Below are positions 43,941 through 50,308 of a stretch of 50,308 nt of DNA, one piece after another. The stretch comes from a virus. The DNA lies in IMG/VR virus record IMGVR_UViG_3300010334_002806, positions 1 to 50,308 of that record; one strand, written 5' to 3'. The first letter of the stretch is position 1; the number at the start of each line of letters is the position of its first letter. The translations under genes were made by a program, and so were the position numbers. Below the pieces are notes generated by a model. The model made no database searches, was not told the DNA's origin, and was given only the letters and a program-made list of their open reading frames with translations.

Positions 43941-46103
43941 ATGTCCGATAAAACAGTTAATTTAGGATATTTGCCAGATTTAATTACCTATGATTCCAAT
44001 AATAATATTATCCTAGGTCAATCAGTAACAGGTGGTGGTAAACTTCAAGTGGGTGGTGATGTAAGTATCACAGGAAGCTATAAAGTTAATGGTGTTGCTT
44101 TTACTGGCATCCAAGGCACTCAAGGCATCCAAGGCACTCAAGGCATCCAAGGTATTACAGGTGGTTCGGGTATTCAAGGATTAGTTGGTACTCAAGGAAA
44201 CCAAGGCATTCAAGGTACTCAAGGCATCCAAGGCACTCAAGGCATTCAAGGCAACCAAGGTGCCACCGGAACGGGATTACAAGGTGCACAAGGATTACAA
44301 GGTGCACAAGGTATAAAAGCAGATAACTACTTAACAACATCTACCACTTCATTATTAATAGGTACAGGTTCTAAGTCATTAACCATTGGGACGGGGTTGG
44401 CTTATTCAATTGGTCAAAGCATAATAATAGCAAATAGTTCCTCTAATACTATGTCGGGCATTGTAGATACTTATAATTCATCTACGGGTGCTATGACTGC
44501 AACTATATCATCTATTACGGGTTCAGGTACTTTTGCATCTTGGTCGGTAAATTTGCAAGGGGCTGCGGCAGGTGCTCAAGGTAGCCAAGGTTCTCAAGGA
44601 ACTGCTGCTCAAAATGGTACTCAAGGAGCACAAGGTATTTCAGGCACAAATGCTCAATCAGTTCAAGGTGCTCAAGGAGCACAAGGATATAATGGATTAG
44701 GTTATGATGGGTTAACATCAACTTCATCAATGACATTGCAAACGGGAAGTATAACTTTTACCGTAAATAAAACTACTTTAACAGGTGCTTATGTAGTAGG
44801 CCAAAGAGTTAGAATAACTTATCCTACTAATACTTTATATTGGATGGAAGGCTCAATTACAGCCTATTCTGGAACTACCTCAATGACTGTTTTAATTGAT
44901 TTGGTAAATATATCAGGCAATACTTATAATACTTGGAATATAGGCATTACGGGTTCTATGGGACAACAAGGCTTACAAGGTACTCAAGGAGCACAAGGCC
45001 AAAGTATTACGGGTGGACAAGGATCACAAGGCCCTACTGGGAGTGTAGGTCAAGCTACACAAGGAGCACAAGGAAGTATAGGGGTGCAAGGTAGTTTGGG
45101 TGTTATTGGAACTGGATATAATGGATTGTCATCTACCACAAGTTTATTATTATCAACGGGTGCTATTAGTTTCACCACAAATTTATCTTCTTCAAATTCA
45201 GCGTTTAGCGTTGGTCAAAGAGTAAGATTATCATATACCACAAATCCCACTTTGTATTGGATGGAAGGTGTTATAACATCTTTTTCAAGTACTACAATGG
45301 GTGTTACTATTGATTTAGTTAATGTATCAGGTAATACTTATGCAAGTTGGAATATTAATACTGCGGGTCAAACAGGAGCAATAGGCTTACAAGGAACACA
45401 AGGAGCACAGGGCCCACAAGCATCAACAGGAGCACAAGGAGCACAAGGCCCTAGCGGTGGAGTAGGGCAGTCAATACAAGGCTCTCAAGGCTCAACAGGT
45501 TCAGTAGGCCCACAAGGTGCTTTAGGGACTAATGGATCAAATGGATCAAATGGTTCTCAAGGCTCTCAAGGCTTTGCAGGTGCGACAGGTGCTCAAGGTG
45601 CGACAGGTTCAACCGGAGGAAGTGGTCAAGGTGTTCAAGGTTATACAGGTTCAACCGGAGGGTCTGGAACACAAGGGGCACAAGGGTATATTGGTGTTCA
45701 AGGTTATACAGGTTCAACAGGAAGTGGCTTTACTTCTATATCACCTGCATATAATACCGCAATTGTAATAAGTAATGGTTCTGGAAGTTCAGCTTATACA
45801 AATTCATCTATTTATGTAAGTGGTAATACAATTTATGCAGATGCTTTTTACCAAAATTCATCAAGGAGTTTAAAAACCAATATTTCTGATTTTAATGAAA
45901 ATGCAGTTGATTTATTGAAAAAAGTAAAAATAGTTACATTCTATTATAATAATGATTTAGAAACACCGCATATTGGTTTTATTGCAGAAGATACACCACA
46001 AGAGTTTAGTGGTATAAAGCAAAATTCAATGGATGTACCATCAGTAGTTGGTACATTAGTAAAGGCAGTTCAAGAGTTATCGGATAAAATAAATAGCAAA
46101 TGA
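43941..46103 (+). CDS. Collagen-like tail fibre with S74 intramolecular chaperone (720 aa)
   Basis: Gly-X-Gln triplets (GIQGTQGIQG) form collagen-like stalks at residues about 57-125, 210-250, 340-386 and 475-595. Three similar beta domains of about 85 residues separate them; two of these share YWMEG, TIDLVN/LIDLVN and SGNTY. The C-terminal 80 residues are a peptidase S74 (endosialidase chaperone) domain: SRSLKTNISDFNENAVDLLKKV, then HIGFIAEDTP. S74 domains trimerise the fibre and cut themselves off before the conserved Ser. This should be a trimeric receptor-binding fibre. Confidence 0.8.
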   Translation: MSDKTVNLGYLPDLITYDSNNNIILGQSVTGGGKLQVGGDVSITGSYKVNGVAFTGIQGTQGIQGTQGIQGITGGSGIQGLVGTQGNQGIQGTQGIQGTQGIQGNQGATGTGLQGAQGLQGAQGIKADNYLTTSTTSLLIGTGSKSLTIGTGLAYSIGQSIIIANSSSNTMSGIVDTYNSSTGAMTATISSITGSGTFASWSVNLQGAAAGAQGSQGSQGTAAQNGTQGAQGISGTNAQSVQGAQGAQGYNGLGYDGLTSTSSMTLQTGSITFTVNKTTLTGAYVVGQRVRITYPTNTLYWMEGSITAYSGTTSMTVLIDLVNISGNTYNTWNIGITGSMGQQGLQGTQGAQGQSITGGQGSQGPTGSVGQATQGAQGSIGVQGSLGVIGTGYNGLSSTTSLLLSTGAISFTTNLSSSNSAFSVGQRVRLSYTTNPTLYWMEGVITSFSSTTMGVTIDLVNVSGNTYASWNINTAGQTGAIGLQGTQGAQGPQASTGAQGAQGPSGGVGQSIQGSQGSTGSVGPQGALGTNGSNGSNGSQGSQGFAGATGAQGATGSTGGSGQGVQGYTGSTGGSGTQGAQGYIGVQGYTGSTGSGFTSISPAYNTAIVISNGSGSSAYTNSSIYVSGNTIYADAFYQNSSRSLKTNISDFNENAVDLLKKVKIVTFYYNNDLETPHIGFIAEDTPQEFSGIKQNSMDVPSVVGTLVKAVQELSDKINSK
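44106..44150 (+). repeat. 18-bp tandem repeat coding for Gly-X-Gln triplets
   Basis: GGCATCCAAGGCACTCAA is present two and a half times head to tail. Related, less exact units continue to about 44255. They encode collagen-like triplets and are likely to vary in number. Confidence 0.8.
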
Positions 46104-46651
46104 GTTTAAGTAATAATTACTCAATCACATTTGCGGAAGCAAGCACATTTTTATATCCCAATGGTGCATACCCTAGTGGACAAGATAATAAATGTATTAC
46201 AAAAGCAGAAGCACTATCATATTTTTATGTGCAATCGTCTTATTTAAGTGGATATGGAAGCAATCAGCTAGTTGAATATCAAGACTTAGTAGCACAGACA
46301 ACTGTCACAATTCAATTATATGGTAGAGGTGCGACATCTCCAAACCAACCGGTAGGGTTTTGGTATAAAGTTGGTGATAATAGTCCGGTTAGAAAAATAC
46401 TTACAACAATATCAGGAACCTCAACATATTCTAACTTAGGAACATTTAATATTCCGTCAGGAGCACTATTGTATTTAGGTGCAACAAATGCAAGTAATAC
46501 ATCGGTGGCATTTGGTATGGGACAAAATAGTGGAGTGTATAGTGGTTATTGTGGTATTACAAGTGCACCATACGGACCAAATGCACCTACAAGCAACACT
46601 ACTTATTACATAAATGTCCAAACAAGCGGAAACTCATTAGTGACTTGCTAA
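46100..46651 (+). CDS. C-terminal tail-fibre-block protein (183 aa)
   Basis: Starts inside the stop of the collagen-like fibre gene (ATGA). N-terminal half mixed, with repeated short phrases (STFLYPNGAYPSG, KAEALSYFYVQS). C-terminal half is beta-rich (TTVTIQLYGRG, GFWYKVGDN, LLYLGATN). It looks like a receptor-binding or fibre cap protein. It is the last gene of the phage virion block; no family recognised. Confidence 0.5.
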   Translation: MSLSNNYSITFAEASTFLYPNGAYPSGQDNKCITKAEALSYFYVQSSYLSGYGSNQLVEYQDLVAQTTVTIQLYGRGATSPNQPVGFWYKVGDNSPVRKILTTISGTSTYSNLGTFNIPSGALLYLGATNASNTSVAFGMGQNSGVYSGYCGITSAPYGPNAPTSNTTYYINVQTSGNSLVTC

Positions 46652-47051
46652 TTATCAAGTCAACGGAAATATAGGGTTCCCTGTTTAATTTTTTTATATA
46701 ATTATTGTTAAAAGCGATTTTTAGCATTAAGCGTAGCGGCTTAAAAATCGCACTTAATATAGCAAAACCACCATATTAAAAACGATTATAACTCAACATT
46801 ATGTTACTTGGTTAGGGCTGTGTAGGTTGGTTTGTATTTTGCGGAGCACAAACCAACCGAATGGGCTGAAGGGCGGAAGATCCTGAGCCGAAGGCGAGGT
46901 CAAAATCAATATTTTGCTAATTTATTTAGTTTTAGATACGTTTTTTAAATTTTATAAAAAACACTTCAAATTAGTATAAAATCTTGTACTTAATTGTAAT
47001 TTTAAGGTGTACTTTTGTAATGATTATTAAACCGTATTGAATTAATTTATC
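46652..47051. other. Intergenic region with two hairpins at the end of the phage block
   Basis: About 400 bases without a gene. It holds a hairpin GCGATTTTTAGC (46714-46725) with GCTTAAAAATCGC (46739-46751), one bulge. A second is GGTTGGTTTGT (46825-46835) with ACAAACCAACC (46848-46858), perfect 11 bp. It also holds GAGCCGAAGGCGAG near 46880. Similar pieces (AACCAACCG, GAGCC-TAGGCGAG) recur in the 230-bp direct repeats at 48.2 and 50.1 kb. A -7 element (47010) ends the region. It may be the phage/host boundary. Confidence 0.6.
47010..47017 (+). promoter_or_regulatory. Promoter -7 element before the toxin-antitoxin candidate
   Basis: TACTTTTG matches TAnnTTTG, 34 bases before the start of the 170-aa gene. 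No good -33 box is seen. Confidence 0.4.
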
Positions 47052-47564
47052 ATGTTAGCAATCAACAATTATAATAGTGTTGAAGAATTTAAATACAAGC
47101 TTGATTTTAGGCTAGAATATTTAGTTGTAAAAAATTTTTCATTTTTTACCAAACTAAATATTTTCTTCAATATCTATTTAATTAATAGAAATATTAATTC
47201 AATTTTAGAAATTATAATTACACAACTTTATATTACTAAGGGGCTGAAATTAGAAATTGAATTACATAAATCTGATTTATTAAATTGCAATTTGAGTTCC
47301 CAAATACTGCACATTAATAATTTAATAAAAAAACAAATTACAATTAATAGTAAGATTGAAAAAATTGCAGAAAAGTCATCTAGATTTCCTATAAAAAAAA
47401 TAGATAATCTTGTAGAAGCAAGTGAAGAAACTTTGTCATTTCTATATGAAATACAAAGGCTATTGAAAAAAATGAACTTGAAACCTAATATGCAAGTACA
47501 ATCTGACTTAGCAAAGTCTTCAGTTTTACGATCTCAGAAAACATTACAAGTAGTTTATGGCTAA
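47052..47564 (+). CDS. Hypothetical helical protein, candidate antitoxin (170 aa)
   Basis: Mostly helical with many Ile, Asn and Lys; residues about 35-70 are hydrophobic but not clearly a membrane helix. No known DNA-binding motif is visible. Its last 8 bases overlap the start of a PemK/MazF-like toxin gene, the usual antitoxin-first layout, and it has its own -7 element. Antitoxin status is an inference from this layout; it is longer than most MazE-type antitoxins. Confidence 0.5.
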   Translation: MLAINNYNSVEEFKYKLDFRLEYLVVKNFSFFTKLNIFFNIYLINRNINSILEIIITQLYITKGLKLEIELHKSDLLNCNLSSQILHINNLIKKQITINSKIEKIAEKSSRFPIKKIDNLVEASEETLSFLYEIQRLLKKMNLKPNMQVQSDLAKSSVLRSQKTLQVVYG

Positions 47565-47931
47565 TTCAATCTTTGAACAGAGAGATGTTTATCTATTGCC
47601 ACACCCTATAAATAGTTCAGAAGGAGAGCATCCATTTATAGTGCTATCTATAAAATCAGCAAATGATCATGAAGATACATTTATTGCAGTAATGATTACA
47701 TCTTCTAAAAGGTACCATGATGATTACTCATTAGATTTATGGGATGATATGTTTGTAAATCCATTGAATAAAAAAAATAGCCACGTAAGAATGCATTTAT
47801 TTAATTTATGTTTACCTAAGGAAGTTGTGGGTAAGCGTCTTAATAAAATGAAATCTAAATATTTTAACCAATTAATGAAAAGTATTGGAGAACTTGTTTT
47901 TAATTTTGATTTTTCTCCTATTATTGATTAA
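47557..47931 (+). CDS. PemK/MazF-like toxin (endoribonuclease candidate)
   Basis: 124 residues. The PemK/MazF beta-barrel pattern is visible: FEQRDVYLLPHP (strand 1), EHPFIVLSIK (usually RPvvVls), FIAVMITSS (the iTS segment), HVRMHLFNLCLPKEVVGKRLNKM and a final helix LMKSIGELV. Such toxins cut mRNA or rRNA. The usual Arg of the RP motif is replaced by His (EHPF), so activity is not certain. It overlaps the candidate antitoxin gene by 8 bases. Confidence 0.65.
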   Translation: MANSIFEQRDVYLLPHPINSSEGEHPFIVLSIKSANDHEDTFIAVMITSSKRYHDDYSLDLWDDMFVNPLNKKNSHVRMHLFNLCLPKEVVGKRLNKMKSKYFNQLMKSIGELVFNFDFSPIID

Positions 47932-48153
47932 ATTCTTAAAGTCCCTTCCAAGCTTATAAGACTTACTGTAAATTTTCCATTAAAAATAACATTTACAAAT
48001 TGTTAATCATTGTAGTGAAGCTATCAAGAGATTAATTTTGTAATTAACAATCTCCCCATCTCGAGTTCTTCGAGTAATATTCCTCTAAAATCGTCAACAA
48101 TGGGGCACCAAAGGTTAATATCTTTTGTAAAACCATATTCCGTCCTGTGGGCC

Positions 48154-48384
48154 ATTTAACATAAAGATTAGTTATAAGTGTTTTTTAATTTTTATTTGTT
48201 TTGCTATATTATTCGAGGCGAGTGAAACGAGCCGAGTAACTAAGCGGTCCCAAATATATCACCACAAAATTAATAATATTAATTTAATTAAACAAATTTA
48301 TTAACAAAAACCAACCGCAGTTGGCAGAAATCAAATGGTAAAAAAAGAATAGCGTACCGAGCCATAGGCGAGGGGGAAGATTCG
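48154..48384 (+). repeat. 231-bp direct repeat, left copy
   Basis: Begins at ATTTAACATAAAGATTAG and ends in GGGGGAAGATTCG. It is over 90 percent identical to 50014-50243, differing by single-base indels and a divergent stretch around CCAACCG. It contains CGAGGCGAGTGAAACGAGCC and an AT-rich part. No open frame is conserved between the copies, so it is a non-coding repeat. Confidence 0.9.
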
Positions 48385-48478
48385 CTTAGTTGTAATTTAC
48401 TGATTATCAGTATATAAATAAAAAAGTATTTTTTATTTGAATAGTAACGAAAAAGTTACTATTTTGCGTTATCTATTA

Positions 48479-48547
48479 AATCCGCTACACCAGTAGGCTG
48501 GTAAAATATATGCCGGTAAGAGTCTGTGTAAAACGGATTGTTGCCGG
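48479..48547 (+). ncRNA. Candidate structured RNA before the NYN gene
   Basis: AATCCG (48479-48484) pairs with CGGATT (48534-48539), TACAC (48486-48490) with GTGTA (48526-48530), and CCAG with CTGG inside (48490-48493, 48498-48501) around a TAGG loop. GCCGG occurs twice (48512-48516 and 48543-48547). A T run follows at 48548-48554. This nested pairing could be a leader RNA, attenuator or small RNA; no known riboswitch class is recognised. Confidence 0.4.
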
Positions 48548-48576
48548 TTTTTTTATGTAAAAATTATTTATAAAAT

Positions 48577-49176
48577 ATGTCAAATACAAGGATAGCAATT
48601 TTAATTGATGGAGGTTTTTTCTTACAAAGGTATAAACAAAATAATAGTGGCAATAGTCCTCGTATTAGCGATATGAAACCTTTTATTGATGATATAGTAA
48701 ACAAAGTAGATTCGGTTGATCCAAAAACAACTACAAATATTTTATTAAGGACTTATTATTATGATTGTAGACCATTTGGGGATATAAAAAAAGACCCCAA
48801 TGGTAATGATATAGATTTTAGTAAAAAACCGCAATTTCATGCTGCAACAAAATTTCAAAATGACCTCAAAAGTTTTCCTCAATTAGCACTTAGACTAGGA
48901 GATTTGTCTTTTGATGGATGGAAAATTGATAAAAATGATTCTTCAAAATTTCATCCTGATTTGAAACAAAAAGCAGTTGATATGAAAATTGGATTAGATA
49001 TAGCATGGATGTCAAGCAAAAGAACTATTGATAAAATTGTATTAGTTGCTGGAGATAGCGACTTTATTGCACCAATGAAATTTGCAAGACGAGAGGGGAT
49101 ATTAGTTTATTTAGACACAATGAATCAAAAAAAAATAAAACAATCTCTTATTGAACATGCAGATTTTATAATATAA
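48577..49176 (+). CDS. NYN-domain (LabA/DUF88-like, PIN-fold) protein
   Basis: 199 residues. NYN proteins are metal-dependent RNase-like domains of the PIN superfamily. The signature acidic residues are visible: ILIDGGF (Asp 11), KAVDMKIGLDIAWMS (Asp 135 and 141 region) and LVAGDSDFIAPMKFARREG, the classic strand-4 motif with Asp. The family includes the LabA/DUF88 proteins. It is monocistronic, has a strong terminator and sits in a cassette framed by 230-bp direct repeats. Target and role are unknown; a defence or toxin role is possible. Confidence 0.88.
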   Translation: MSNTRIAILIDGGFFLQRYKQNNSGNSPRISDMKPFIDDIVNKVDSVDPKTTTNILLRTYYYDCRPFGDIKKDPNGNDIDFSKKPQFHAATKFQNDLKSFPQLALRLGDLSFDGWKIDKNDSSKFHPDLKQKAVDMKIGLDIAWMSSKRTIDKIVLVAGDSDFIAPMKFARREGILVYLDTMNQKKIKQSLIEHADFII

Positions 49177-49199
49177 AGCCTCTTAATTGAGGCTTTTTT
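49177..49199 (+). terminator. Rho-independent terminator after the NYN gene
   Basis: Stem AGCCTC (49177-49182) with GAGGCT (49189-49194), a 6-base loop and a run of T (49194-49199). It begins one base after the stop codon. Confidence 0.88.
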
Positions 49200-49304
49200 G
49201 TGTTTAAAAACGAAATAGGATATAATATTAGATTATATTCTATACCATTTATCAATTTGTTTGTTGTAATTATTCATAAATTTTTAAATTTAAAATAAAT
49301 TTTT

Positions 49305-49958
49305 ATGACTGATTTGCAATATAGAATATTAGAAATATTATATAAACCAAATAAAGAAGATATTGAATACAATAGGTTTATTTTAATTGAAAAATTAAAT
49401 CCATTAAAATTAAATCCATTAATAGGACAAGATACTAAGTTAAATGATTCAATTAATGCAAATATAAATTACTTAAATATAAAAAATGAATTAACCAAAG
49501 AATATATATTATTAAGAAAAACATTAGGAAAAGAAGGACTTGGCATAAGTGATGATAATATTTTATTAAATTTTGAAGAATTATCAAAAGCTACTTTTAT
49601 TGATGTAAGAAAAAAAAATATAACAAGCCCAAAAGTATTTCAATTTAGTGATGTTTTGTTAACTGAAATTGGTAGGCAAGTTTTTGAAAAAGAGAGTAAT
49701 ATTAAGAATAAAAAAGTAATTAGAGAAAATGATTTATATAAAGCTCAATTTTGGAGTTATTGGGCAGGATCTATAACCTTATTGTTTATAGTAATAAGTA
49801 CTGGATTTAATATTGCTGCTTATTTTACAACAACGAAAATATCCGTAGAACAAATAGACAAACTAACACTAGAAGTTCAATCCCTAAGATTACAAAGCCA
49901 ATCTTATAAATCCATATCAATAGATTCCACCAATCAATATTATCCCAAAAAACATTAA
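49305..49958 (+). CDS. Membrane-anchored protein with N-terminal helical domain and C-terminal coiled coil (217 aa)
   Basis: Residues 1-125 form a soluble alpha/beta region that could contain a winged-helix part (LQYRILEILYKPNKEDIEYNRFILIEKL, DVLLTEIGRQVFEKE). Residues about 150-170 (WAGSITLLFIVISTGFNIAAYF) are a membrane helix, followed by a short coiled coil (ISVEQIDKLTLEVQSLRLQ). I do not recognise a family. It is the second gene of the repeat-framed cassette and follows the NYN terminator, so it is not co-transcribed with it. Confidence 0.55.
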   Translation: MTDLQYRILEILYKPNKEDIEYNRFILIEKLNPLKLNPLIGQDTKLNDSINANINYLNIKNELTKEYILLRKTLGKEGLGISDDNILLNFEELSKATFIDVRKKNITSPKVFQFSDVLLTEIGRQVFEKESNIKNKKVIRENDLYKAQFWSYWAGSITLLFIVISTGFNIAAYFTTTKISVEQIDKLTLEVQSLRLQSQSYKSISIDSTNQYYPKKH

Positions 49959-50308
49959 TCTTCGCTAATATAGAAGAAGAAGCGTTGGCCATTTTACGAT
50001 TTGATTTCGAGCGATTTAACATAAAGATTAGTTATAAGTGTTTTTTAATTTTTTATTTGTTTTGCTATATTATCGAGGCGAGTGAAACGAGCCGAGTAAC
50101 TAAGCGGTCCCAAATATATCACCACAAAATTAATAATATTAATTTAATTAAACAAATTTATTGACAAAAACCAACCGAAGGGGGAAAATCAAATGGTAAA
50201 AAAAAGAATAGCAAACCGAGCCGTAGGCGAGGGGGAAGATTCGATAAAATTAGGTGTTAAAGCCTAGTCTTTTTTGTTTAATTTTAGTTCTTAAAACTAT
50301 ACTTATGA
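49959..50308. other. Intergenic region at the right end of the window
   Basis: About 350 bases without a gene. It holds the right copy of the direct repeat (50014-50243). Near 50251-50275 a weak hairpin TAGG/CCTA precedes a T run, a possible terminator. Nothing else is seen. Confidence 0.55.
50014..50243 (+). repeat. 230-bp direct repeat, right copy
   Basis: Same orientation as 48154-48384, offset about 1860 bases. The central 60 bases from TAAGCGGTCCCAAATATATC on are identical. The two copies enclose the NYN gene and the membrane-protein gene. Confidence 0.9.

Larger units (their letters stand above)
47932..48576. other. Intergenic region with direct repeat and possible structured RNA
   Basis: 645 bases without a gene I can support. 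It contains the left copy of the 231-bp direct repeat (48154-48384), a hairpin AATAGTAAC (48440-48448) with GTTACTATT (48455-48463), and a candidate folded RNA (48479-48547) just before the NYN gene. Confidence 0.6.

Noticed and set aside
44106-44310. Regular short repeats that could suggest a CRISPR array
   Set aside because: The repeats are in frame, encode Gly-X-Gln triplets, have no unique spacers of constant length and no cas genes are near.
48479-48555. tRNA gene or known riboswitch
   Set aside because: No cloverleaf, no TTC-type loop, and no match to thiamine, cobalamin or purine riboswitch cores that I can recognise.
1-50308. Integrase, excisionase or attachment site
   Set aside because: No tyrosine or serine recombinase motif was found in any gene; the direct repeats at 48.2 and 50.1 kb frame only a two-gene cassette.

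Overview
The window is one AT-rich, almost gapless block of tailed-phage genes, followed by about 3.6 kb of accessory DNA. The host is most likely a member of Bacteroidota (Flavobacteriia or a relative). The reasons are AT-rich codons, A-rich leaders without Shine-Dalgarno sequences, several promoter elements of the Bacteroidota type (TTTG at -33, TAnnTTTG at -7), and Bacteroidota-type families such as the BT4734-like primase domain. The virus looks like a podovirus: there is a large terminase, portal, scaffold, major capsid protein, P22 gp10-like tail nozzle, ring or adaptor proteins and very large internal (ejection) proteins, but no tape measure, sheath or baseplate. The set recalls crAss-like phages, but I saw no giant virion RNA polymerase or DNA polymerase here. 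No integrase or endolysin is recognisable, so lytic phage, prophage and phage-plasmid cannot be told apart.

Layout. 1-1.83 kb: small rightward genes, including two paralogues built of 21-residue YD/RHS-like repeats and a tandemly duplicated 70-aa gene. 1.95-3.43 kb: a leftward operon with a NinG-like recombination protein. The two blocks meet at back-to-back terminators. A divergent promoter region at 3.43-3.53 kb separates the leftward operon from everything to the right. 3.53-7.6 kb: replication, with a small HTH protein, an initiator-like protein with possible iterons, a primase-helicase, SSB and GroES. 7.66-8.5 kb: small membrane proteins (holin/lysis candidates). 8.5-23.2 kb: a GroES-like protein, connector/ring proteins, tail nozzle, a GNAT enzyme and internal virion proteins, one of 1787 aa with an embedded ADP-ribosyltransferase-like domain. 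23.2-25.3 kb: large terminase.

25.3-30.9 kb: an eight-gene, translationally coupled sugar cassette (GT25, GT2, GT11, methyltransferase, GDP-mannose 3,5-epimerase, FkbM methyltransferase, exostosin-like GT, second GT25-like) lies between terminase and portal. 31.0-36.9 kb: HNH endonuclease, portal, ferritin-like protein, scaffold and major capsid protein. 37.0-46.65 kb: further virion proteins and two large adhesins, one with a DUF1566/Lcl lectin-like domain and one with collagen-like Gly-X-Gln stalks and an S74 chaperone.

46.65-50.3 kb: accessory or host-boundary DNA with hairpin-rich intergenic repeats, a PemK/MazF-like toxin-antitoxin candidate, and an NYN-nuclease plus membrane-protein cassette between two 230-bp direct repeats, preceded by a possible structured RNA.

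The most interesting system is the sugar cassette. The epimerase has all its key residues and should make GDP-L-galactose, a 6-hydroxy analogue of the GDP-L-fucose normally used by GT11 enzymes. This suggests that the phage makes an L-galactose-containing, possibly methylated glycan for its virion or for the host surface. All functions are read from sequence alone; no searches were run.
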